NCBI RefSeq assembly: GCF_034387475.1
Contig: NZ_JAXCIL010000002.1
Location: 744,001 to 808,000, forward strand
Length of the DNA stretch: 64,000 bases
Direction: 5' to 3'
Origin: Pseudomonas sp. Teo4
GTDB lineage: Bacteria; Pseudomonadota; Gammaproteobacteria; Pseudomonadales; Pseudomonadaceae
In this document: piece by piece, positions 57,841 through 64,000 of the stretch
Numbering within the stretch: the stretch's first letter is position 1
How the letters are laid out: each line of letters begins with the position of its first letter
Translations under genes and position numbers: made by a program
The notes under the pieces: model-generated
What the model saw: only the letters and a program-made list of their open reading frames with translations
What the model was told of the DNA's origin: nothing
Databases searched by the model: none

Positions 57841-58050
57841 ATCGAGCGCCGCCCGCGCGGCGCATCGCGGATAAATCCGCTCCTACATTTGTTGCAACGT
57901 GACCATGCCTGTGAGGCCATGGTTGCCAGCCTGTTTGCAAGTCTCAAGACATGCGCCAAGGCAGGCGACCATGGTGTAACAGGTTCGGCACGTTGCAACA
58001 AATGTAGGAGCGGATTTATCCGCGATGCGCCGCGCGGGCGGCGCTCGATC
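57841..58050. repeat. Long imperfect palindromic element (210 bases), copy 2
   Basis: Ends ATCGAGCGCCGCCCGCGCGG and its inverse match over about 55 bases (through TTTGTTGCAACGTG). The inner part (GACCATGCC...CCATGGTTGCC against GGCGACCATGG) also pairs, more weakly. The first 28 bases are the same as in copy 1; the next part differs (GGATAAATCC instead of GAGCAAGGCTC), as does the loop, so it is a related but not identical element. Confidence 0.8.
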
Positions 58051-58051
58051 T

Positions 58052-58201
58052 TGCAGGCGCCGAAACTCTTACGACGAGCAAAAAAAAACCAGGCGAATTG
58101 GTCACGGCCACCTGGACCAGGTCTTGACCCGTGAAGTAGTTGAATTGGTGCAACGTGCAGTGATCAAGGTTATGAATGCCGGCTCACTGCTCAAGCGTTG
58201 A
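58052..58201 (+). pseudogene. Possible remnant of a gene's 3' end
   Basis: An open frame with no start codon runs from the edge of the palindromic element to a TGA at 58199-58201. Its last 30 codons read like a real protein tail (HLDQVLTREVVELVQR, then AVIKVMNAG). I do not recognise the family. It may be the end of a gene truncated when the element arose. Confidence 0.3.
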
Positions 58202-58280
58202 CTTTAACCGCCATCCTCCTTATCGTTCCCCCGTAGCCCTTAGAGGCACTTAGCGTTTTATTCCCCATTGAGGGACCTGC

Positions 58281-58304
58281 AAAACCCAGCCAAGGCTGGG
58301 TTTT
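58281..58304 (-). terminator. Bidirectional terminator after the HDOD gene
   Basis: AAAACCCAGCC-AA-GGCTGGGTTTT is a perfect 11-bp stem with T-runs on both strands. It lies six bases after the stop of the HDOD gene and would also stop transcription from the left. Confidence 0.85.
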
Positions 58305-58310
58305 GTCATT

Positions 58311-59630
58311 TTAGGCAGTAGGAGACTCGGGGTTGGCGCCCTCTGCCTTAGTGAGCTCTACCTCGGCAGGCTGCTCGATCGCCACAGGTTCCTCGACCTT
58401 CACGCTCTCCTGCGGCCTCACCTCAGGGTTCTCCACCTTGCGCAACCGGCTCAACTCCGGCAGCCCGACCTTCAGCAAGCGCGCAGTCTTGTTGTTGGCC
58501 ACTTTCTCCAACCCCTGGTCCGCAGGCAACCGCGCCAGCTGCCCGGCCAGGTTCATGGCCAGGATCTCCCGCGAATAAACGCCGCCGCCCAGTTGGTAGA
58601 TGGCGGCTATCAGCTCGCGCAAGTTAAGCGGCAACCGCCAGCGGGTGCGCAATGCCGAACCGAACGCCGCACCGAATTCATCGAGCGACTGCTGCACTTG
58701 GCCTTCGTCCAGATCACCGCCCCCCAAACGCCACTCTTGCAGGCAACGCAGTACAGCCAGGTCACCCAGACAATGCAGCAGGCCTGCGCAATAGCAGCGT
58801 TCCTCATCGAGTTCGAGCATGCGGGCCAAGCTGCGAGCGTATTCAGCTGTGTGCAGCGACAGGTTCCAGAAGTGCGTGGCATGGTTCGCCAACACCGGGT
58901 CGCTCAGGCGCGCACTGCGCTTGAGCGTCAGCCCCAGGATCAGGTTCATGCTCTGGGTGCTGCCCAGCTTGTTCAACGCCTGCAACAGGGTTTGCGCCGG
59001 GGCATCGCGGTGCAGCGCAGCGCTGTTGGCCGCCGCAATCAGCACGGCGGTGATCTGCGGATCGTCACGCACTTCAGATTCGAGCACCTTGAGGTTCAAC
59101 CCCTGGGGGTTGAGCGCACGCTTGATCGCCAACTGCACGTCAGCGAACAGGGGTCCGCCATCGGCGGTGGCACGACGCTGTTCGAGGAAGGCCGGCAGTT
59201 TGACGCCGGGCAGTACCGGCTGCACCGGGCAGGCGATCTGTTCGCCGACAGCCACCAGCAACTCCTCCAGGCGCTTGCGCAGGCTATCGAGGTTCAGCGG
59301 TTTGCTCAGGTAGGCCGTGGGGTGCAACGGCAGCGCCTCGCGGACACTGGCGCTGTCACTGCGGTTGCTCATGAGGATGAACGGCAAACCCGACCCTTTG
59401 GCGCGTACCTTGCGCAGCAGGTCAAGCCCGTCGACGCCGGCCAGTTCGCGGGCGGCAATGATCAGGTCGGGCTTGCTGGCCAGCGCACTGAGCGCCTGGG
59501 AGCCATCGGCGCAGACCTGCAGGCGAGCGTCGCAGCGCACACTGAGCAGCATTTCACTGAGCATGTCGCGAACCCAAGGGTCGCCTTCGGCAATCAGTAC
59601 GCAAGGTGGGGTGGGGTCTGCAGCGCTCAT
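58311..59630 (-). CDS. HDOD output protein with degenerate receiver domain
   Basis: Protein of 439 residues: a response-regulator-like receiver domain (1-125), then an HDOD domain (about 160-370) and a Glu/Pro-rich C-terminal tail. In the receiver the acidic pocket is partial (IAEGD), the switch Ser (LMSN) and Lys (YLSKP) are present, but the phosphorylated Asp is replaced: PDLIIAARELAGVDG has Ala at that position. It therefore cannot be phosphorylated in the normal way. ATG 59630 has AGGAG six bases upstream. No histidine kinase gene is nearby. Confidence 0.85.
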   Translation of the reverse strand: MSAADPTPPCVLIAEGDPWVRDMLSEMLLSVRCDARLQVCADGSQALSALASKPDLIIAARELAGVDGLDLLRKVRAKGSGLPFILMSNRSDSASVREALPLHPTAYLSKPLNLDSLRKRLEELLVAVGEQIACPVQPVLPGVKLPAFLEQRRATADGGPLFADVQLAIKRALNPQGLNLKVLESEVRDDPQITAVLIAAANSAALHRDAPAQTLLQALNKLGSTQSMNLILGLTLKRSARLSDPVLANHATHFWNLSLHTAEYARSLARMLELDEERCYCAGLLHCLGDLAVLRCLQEWRLGGGDLDEGQVQQSLDEFGAAFGSALRTRWRLPLNLRELIAAIYQLGGGVYSREILAMNLAGQLARLPADQGLEKVANNKTARLLKVGLPELSRLRKVENPEVRPQESVKVEEPVAIEQPAEVELTKAEGANPESPTA

Positions 59631-59723
59631 GGTCAACTCCTGAGTATCCCTGACACGCGATCCGTCGCAGCTTCCTGGGCAAGTCCTCCCACAACGATAG
59701 CGTGAGCAACGTTTTCTGGGCAT

Positions 59724-59752
59724 AAAAAAAACCCGCCGAAGCGGGTTTTTTT
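59724..59752 (-). terminator. Terminator downstream of gabT
   Basis: ACCCGC-CGAA-GCGGGT stem (59731-59746) with an A-run and a T-run flanking it, so it works on both strands. It lies 15 bases after the gabT stop. Confidence 0.9.
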
Positions 59753-59767
59753 CTGAAGCGTGTCACA

Positions 59768-61045
59768 TTACGCGAGCTCGGCGAAGCACTCTTCGATGAT
59801 CGCCAGGCCTTTGTCCAGCAGCGCGTCTTCGGCGGTCAGCGGTACCAGGATACGCAGGACGTTACCGTAGGTGCCGCAGGACAGCAGGATCAGGCCCTTG
59901 TCGCGCGCCTTGGCAACCACTTGAGCCACGGCAGCGGCGTTCGGGGTGTGGGTGCCTTTCTCGAAGACTTCGACAGCAATCATCGAGCCCAGACCACGGA
60001 CATCACCGATGATCGAGTGCTTTTCCTGGATCTTGCGCAGACCAGCGGTCAGGCGCTCACCGACAGCCTTGCTGCGGTCCAGCAGTTTCTCTTCCTCGAA
60101 CACCTGGATGACGGCCAGGGCCGCGGCGCAGGCGATCGGCGAACCGGCGTAGGTGCCGCCCAGGCCGCCCGGGGCAATGGCGTCCATGTATTCGGCCTTG
60201 CCGCACACACCGGCCAGCGGGAAGCCGCCAGCGATGGACTTGGCGAAGGTAGTCAGGTCAGGCGCGACGCCCATCTGTTCCATGGCGAAGAAGGTACCGG
60301 TACGGCCAGCGCCGGTCTGTACTTCGTCGGCGATCAGCAGGATGCCGTGCTTGTCGCACAGCTCGCGCAGACGCTTCATCAGCTCTTTCGGCGCTGGCAG
60401 GAAGCCGCCTTCGCCTTGTACTGGCTCGAGGATGATCGCGGCGATATCGCGCGGCTCGGCGTCGTTCTTGAAGATGCGCTCGACCGAGGCGATGGCGTCG
60501 TCAACGCTGATACCGTGCAGTTCGCTCGGGAACAGGGCGCGGAAGATGCCGCCTGGCATCAGGCCCATGCCAGCGGAGTACGGCACGACCTTACCGGTCA
60601 GGCCCAGGGTCATCATGGTACGGCCGTGGTAGCCGCCGGTGAAGGCGATGACGCCAGCGCGGCCAGTGGCGGCACGGGCGATCTTGACGGCGTTCTCGAC
60701 CGCTTCGGAGCCGGTGGAGACCAGCAGGGTCTTCTTGTCGAAGTCACCTGGGACCAGCTTGTTGATCTTTTCGCACAGTTCTACGTACGGCTCGTACGCC
60801 AGAACCTGGAAGCAGGTGTGGCTGACTTTGGTCAGCTGCTCTTGCACGGCCGCAACCACTTTCGGGTGCAGGTGGCCGGTGTTCAGTACAGCGATGCCGC
60901 CAGCGAAGTCGATCAGTTCGCGGCCTTCAACGTCGATCACAGTCGAGTTCTTCGCGCTTTCGACGAAGATCGGGTGAATTTGGCCGACGCCACGTGGGAC
61001 GGCAGCTACACGACGTTGCATCAAGGATTCGTTGGTCTTGCTCAT
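59768..61045 (-). CDS. gabT: 4-aminobutyrate--2-oxoglutarate transaminase
   Basis: Class III aminotransferase of 425 residues. The PLP lysine is in TFAKSIAGGFPLAG, the cofactor Asp in LIADEVQTGAGRTG, and the phosphate-binding GSEAVENAVKIARAATGR is conserved. It converts 4-aminobutyrate (and probably 5-aminovalerate) to the semialdehyde that GabD oxidises. It lies 177 bases downstream of gabD. Confidence 0.95.
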   Translation of the reverse strand: MSKTNESLMQRRVAAVPRGVGQIHPIFVESAKNSTVIDVEGRELIDFAGGIAVLNTGHLHPKVVAAVQEQLTKVSHTCFQVLAYEPYVELCEKINKLVPGDFDKKTLLVSTGSEAVENAVKIARAATGRAGVIAFTGGYHGRTMMTLGLTGKVVPYSAGMGLMPGGIFRALFPSELHGISVDDAIASVERIFKNDAEPRDIAAIILEPVQGEGGFLPAPKELMKRLRELCDKHGILLIADEVQTGAGRTGTFFAMEQMGVAPDLTTFAKSIAGGFPLAGVCGKAEYMDAIAPGGLGGTYAGSPIACAAALAVIQVFEEEKLLDRSKAVGERLTAGLRKIQEKHSIIGDVRGLGSMIAVEVFEKGTHTPNAAAVAQVVAKARDKGLILLSCGTYGNVLRILVPLTAEDALLDKGLAIIEECFAELA

Positions 61046-61222
61046 AATGCCCTCATTCGCGCCGACTCTGACGGCGCTTTGATTCGGGGGTGACTGGCGC
61101 TGCCCGCGATCAGTATTCGTTGATCGACTGTCGCGAACGGCCTGGCCACCAGGTACTGCAGTGTCAAAAAGACCAGCGAGACGTCGCTCTCGCGCCCCGC
61201 TGGCAGAGGTAAAGCCTTTACA

Positions 61223-62665
61223 TCAAACGCTGATGCACAGGTATTTGATTTCGAGGTAGTCCTCGATACCGTACTTGGAACCTTCACGGCCCAGGCCCGA
61301 AGCCTTGATGCCGCCGAACGGCGCCACTTCGTTGGAGATCAGGCCGGTGTTGATACCGACCATGCCGTATTCCAGCGCCTCGGCAACACGGAACACACGG
61401 CTCATGTCACGGGCATAGAAGTACGAGGCCAGGCCGAACTCGGTGTCGTTGGACATGGCGATGACTTCGGCTTCGTCTTTGAAGCGGAACAGTGGTGCCA
61501 GCGGGCCGAAGGTTTCTTCCTTGGCCACGGCAGCGGTGTTCGGCACGTCGACCAGAATGGTCGGCTCGAAGAAGTTGCCTTCGATCAGCTTGCCACCGGA
61601 CAGTACCTTGGCGCCTTTGCCGACGGCGTCTTCGATGTGTTCCTGGACCTTGGCGACAGCCTTGCCGTCGATCAACGGGCCAGTGGTGGTGCCTTCTTCC
61701 AGGCCGTTACCGATCTTCAGCTTGGCGACAGCGGCGGCCAGCTTCTGGGCGAACGCGTCGTAGACGCCGTCCTGCACGTAGATACGGTTGGCGCAGACGC
61801 AGGTCTGGCCGTTGTTACGGTATTTGGAGATGATCGCGCCCTCGACCGCCTTGTCCAGGTCGGCGTCGTCGAACACGATGAACGGGGCGTTGCCACCCAG
61901 CTCCAGGGAAACTTTCTTGATGTCCTTGGCGCATTCTTCCATCAGCTGGCGACCGATTTCGGTCGAGCCGGTGAAGGACAGTTTGCGAACCAGGGAGTTG
62001 CCAGTCAGTTCGCCGCCGACTTCGCCAGCGCTGCCGGTGACAACGCTCAGCACGCCAGCCGGGATGCCGGCACGGTTGGCCAGTTCGACCAGGGCCAGGG
62101 CGGAGTACGGGGTTTGCGAAGCAGGCTTGAGCACCATGGTGCAGCCAGCAGCCAGGGCCGGGCCGGCTTTACGGGTGATCATCGCGGCCGGGAAGTTCCA
62201 CGGGGTGATGGCCGCGGTAACGCCGATTGGCTGCTTGATGACGATCAGGCGCTTGTCTGGCTGGTGGCCAGGGATGGTGTCACCGTAGACGCGCTTGGCT
62301 TCTTCGGCGAACCACTCGATGAACGAAGCGGCGTAGGCGATTTCGCCCTTGGCTTCGGCCAGCGGTTTGCCTTGCTCGGTGGTCATCAGGCGAGCCAGGT
62401 CGTCCTGGTTCTCGATCATCAGTTCGAACCAGCGGCGCAGTTTGGCCGAACGCTCTTTGGCGGTCAGGGCACGCCAGGCCGGCAGGGCCTTGTCGGCGGC
62501 TTCGATGGCGCGGCGGGTTTCCGCGGTGCCCATCTTCGGCACGGTACCGATGACTTCACCGGTGGCCGGGTTGGTCACCTTGATGGTCTGGCCGCTGTCC
62601 GCATCCAGCCATTCACCGTTGATGAAGGCCTGCTGGCGGAACAACTGAGCGTCTTTGAGCTGCAT
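61223..62665 (-). CDS. gabD: NADP-dependent succinate-semialdehyde dehydrogenase
   Basis: Protein of 480 residues. VSLELGGNAPFIVFDDAD holds the catalytic Glu region and NNGQTCVCANRIYVQ the catalytic Cys; the second Cys of CVC is typical of GabD. It oxidises succinate semialdehyde to succinate, and in Pseudomonas glutarate semialdehyde too, from lysine breakdown. It is the first gene of the gab pair; a perfect dyad lies in its promoter. Confidence 0.95.
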   Translation of the reverse strand: MQLKDAQLFRQQAFINGEWLDADSGQTIKVTNPATGEVIGTVPKMGTAETRRAIEAADKALPAWRALTAKERSAKLRRWFELMIENQDDLARLMTTEQGKPLAEAKGEIAYAASFIEWFAEEAKRVYGDTIPGHQPDKRLIVIKQPIGVTAAITPWNFPAAMITRKAGPALAAGCTMVLKPASQTPYSALALVELANRAGIPAGVLSVVTGSAGEVGGELTGNSLVRKLSFTGSTEIGRQLMEECAKDIKKVSLELGGNAPFIVFDDADLDKAVEGAIISKYRNNGQTCVCANRIYVQDGVYDAFAQKLAAAVAKLKIGNGLEEGTTTGPLIDGKAVAKVQEHIEDAVGKGAKVLSGGKLIEGNFFEPTILVDVPNTAAVAKEETFGPLAPLFRFKDEAEVIAMSNDTEFGLASYFYARDMSRVFRVAEALEYGMVGINTGLISNEVAPFGGIKASGLGREGSKYGIEDYLEIKYLCISV

Positions 62666-62715
62666 GTCGGCTTCCCGAATTGTTGATTGTTGAAAAGCGC
62701 GCCCGTGGCACGGAG

Positions 62716-62764
62716 CGTTTGAAATCTCAAACGAATGCTAAGCGGGTGCTGGGGTGTTGGACAA
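62716..62764 (-). promoter_or_regulatory. Candidate gabD promoter with operator dyad
   Basis: On the minus strand: TTGTCC (62764-62759), an 18-base spacer, TAGCAT (62740-62735), then a perfect 18-base dyad CGTTTGA-GATT-TCAAACG (62733-62716) directly downstream of the -10 box. A repressor bound there would cover the start site. The regulator is unknown. Confidence 0.5.
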
Positions 62765-62823
62765 TAGGCTGTTCGAAAAAAAGAACGAATGGTTGAACAC
62801 CCTGTCCGAAATATCACTGCTCC

Positions 62824-62908
62824 ATTCGCGGGTAAACCCGTTCCCACAGGTACTCCACTGAGCCTCTGGGCAGTGAAGATCCTGTGGGAGCGGGTTTACC
62901 CGCGAATG
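62824..62908. repeat. Inverted pair of REP sequences, GCGGGTTTACCCGC class
   Basis: ATTCGCGGGTAAACCCGTTC and TGTGGGAGCGGGTTTACCCG face each other across about 35 bases, between the arylsulfotransferase stop and the gabD promoter. Confidence 0.88.
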
Positions 62909-62977
62909 GGCCCGGACAGGTTAGATGATATTGCAGACTGGATGATGAAGGGAGGACCGACGGCCCTCCCGGCAGGA

Positions 62978-64000
62978 TCAGAACGCTTTGGCCAGGTCGA
63001 TCACCAGTGCCCGGTAGCCGACGCTACCCGGCTGATGACTGTGTACCTTCAGCTCCACCAGCACCTCCTGGCTACCGCGACGCACTTCGTTGAGCACGGT
63101 GGTGGTCAGTTTCTCGGGGGTGAGGAAATTCACCGACGCGGAATAAATGAACTGAGTATCGGTCTCCGGTCGGTACGCCACCACCGAAGTCACCGGGCTG
63201 TACCACTCGTCCCCGCGCTCCTTGCCGTACTCCCAGACCTGCTCGACCGTCCCCTTGGCTTCGTCGATCTTGTACTCCACGGCCCGGCTGTAGTTTCCGG
63301 CCAGTTTGGTCGGTGCGAAGTCACGCCCCCAGCCGTTGTCGAACACAGTCAGCGTGCCCTGACCGGTCAACCAGGCGGTGTGCTGGGTCCAGGACCAGTC
63401 GAAGCCCTCGCTGGCAACTGGCGTCAGGACCTTGTCCTTGAGCCGCTCCGGCCAACCCTGGGGCGAAGCGAGAATCCACTTCACCGATTTGTCACGACCT
63501 ATCTTCACCACGCCCTGATGCCTTGCTGAAACGATAATGCTGTCATCATCCGCGTCGTAATCGATGGCATTCACATGCGCCCAGTTACGCCCCGTCCCAA
63601 CCCCCGGCGTATCACCGAACGGCAAGTCACCCTCGGCCAGTTCGTTGGCCAGCAGGTTGTCCTGTTTCTGTACGCCCTCAGGCAATTGAATCGCGGCTTT
63701 GCCCAGGGTTTCCAGCAGGTCGCCGCGATAGGGGTCGAGAATCTGGTTCAGGTCCCAGAAGTCCAGTACATCGCCAGCTTCGTTGACCTCGATGATGTGG
63801 TCGCGAATCGAGCGCACACGCTTGCCATCCGGGCGCCGATAGTCGCTGGTGCCGACCCGCAGCAGATAAGTGCCGTTGATGGTCTCGCGAATTTCGTGGG
63901 AGAAGTCGGCGAACTTGTCCGGCAGGCTGCGCTGCCAGATGCGCCGTCCAAGCAGGTCGTACTTGGAGTAGGTCTGGCCCTGGCCCCAGATCAGCTTGCC
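62978..64000 (-). CDS. Arylsulfate sulfotransferase (AssT family), N-terminus outside window
   Basis: The minus-strand frame is open to the window edge; about 340 residues are present and the N-terminus is missing. Family-typical segments: KYDLLGRRIWQRSLP, SHEIRETINGTYLLRVG, DFWDLNQILDPYRG and WAHVNAIDYD, the last with a likely active-site His in a beta-propeller. AssT enzymes move sulfate between phenolic compounds in the periplasm without PAPS. It may link to sulfate-ester metabolism. The exact donor is unknown. Confidence 0.83.
   Translation of the reverse strand, partial: GKLIWGQGQTYSKYDLLGRRIWQRSLPDKFADFSHEIRETINGTYLLRVGTSDYRRPDGKRVRSIRDHIIEVNEAGDVLDFWDLNQILDPYRGDLLETLGKAAIQLPEGVQKQDNLLANELAEGDLPFGDTPGVGTGRNWAHVNAIDYDADDDSIIVSARHQGVVKIGRDKSVKWILASPQGWPERLKDKVLTPVASEGFDWSWTQHTAWLTGQGTLTVFDNGWGRDFAPTKLAGNYSRAVEYKIDEAKGTVEQVWEYGKERGDEWYSPVTSVVAYRPETDTQFIYSASVNFLTPEKLTTTVLNEVRRGSQEVLVELKVHSHQPGSVGYRALVIDLAKAF

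Larger units (their letters stand above)
57663..58310. other. Intergenic region of 648 bases
   Basis: Holds, in order, about 175 bases with no feature I recognise, a long palindromic element, a possible gene remnant, and a bidirectional terminator, the last three listed separately. Confidence 0.65.
62666..62977. other. Intergenic region between gabD and arylsulfotransferase gene
   Basis: The 312 bases contain the gabD promoter with an 18-base dyad and a pair of REP sequences, both listed separately. No gene is seen. Confidence 0.7.

Overview
The window is ordinary chromosome from a fluorescent pseudomonad of the Pseudomonas putida group. The evidence is the high GC content, the gene families and their order (coaD-yfhL-mutM, ilvD, folA, cadA/cadR, thyA-lgt, rppH-ptsP, ilvA/rpiA, gabDT), and dense copies of the P. 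putida-type REP sequences (cores GCCGGCTTGCCGGC and GCGGGTTTACCCGC). No rRNA, tRNA, CRISPR array, phage or insertion sequence was seen.

Layout. 1-9.5 kb: the end of rsmD, a pair of M16 peptidases with complementary active-site halves, a YheT-type hydrolase, a mercaptopyruvate-type sulfurtransferase, then a TetR gene divergent from an alcohol/aldehyde oxidation set (calB, Tat lipoprotein, GMC oxidoreductase). 9.6-20 kb: housekeeping (coaD, ferredoxin, mutM, HDOD, rlmI, an MgtE without its N domain, ilvD), phosphorylcholine phosphatase and a cystine symporter. 20-24.2 kb: an iron cell-surface signalling set (TonB receptor, FecR, FecI). 24.3-27.6 kb: folA and a divergent DUF2868 membrane protein/DUF3482 GTPase pair of unknown function. 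27.7-33.4 kb: an aminoethylphosphonate-type ABC importer with a LysR regulator and a PhnZ/TmpB-like HD oxygenase. 33.4-36.1 kb: cadA and cadR with a clear MerR-type promoter. 36.2-46.3 kb: thyA, lgt, a TSUP exporter, an NRDE protein, ptsP, rppH, an HAD phosphatase, a DUF2269 protein, ilvA and rpiA. 46.5-53 kb: an organosulfur acquisition operon (two SfnB-family flavoproteins, a DszA/NtaA-type monooxygenase and a MetQ-N-I-type importer). 53.3-59.6 kb: two cyclic-di-GMP proteins around a fatty acid desaturase, two long palindromic elements, and an HDOD protein with a receiver domain that has lost its phosphoacceptor. 59.8-64 kb: gabT, gabD and the C-terminal part of an arylsulfate sulfotransferase.

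Two themes stand out. One is scavenging of reduced or organic forms of S, P and Fe. The other is a probable large-scale junction between rpiA and the organosulfur operon: my recollection of the KT2440 gene order suggests a symmetric inversion around the origin ends there. The best candidates for undescribed biology are the DUF2868/DUF3482 GTPase pair, the HD oxygenase that travels with a phosphonate importer but without a hydroxylase, the organosulfur operon of unknown substrate, and the two long palindromic elements at 53 and 58 kb.
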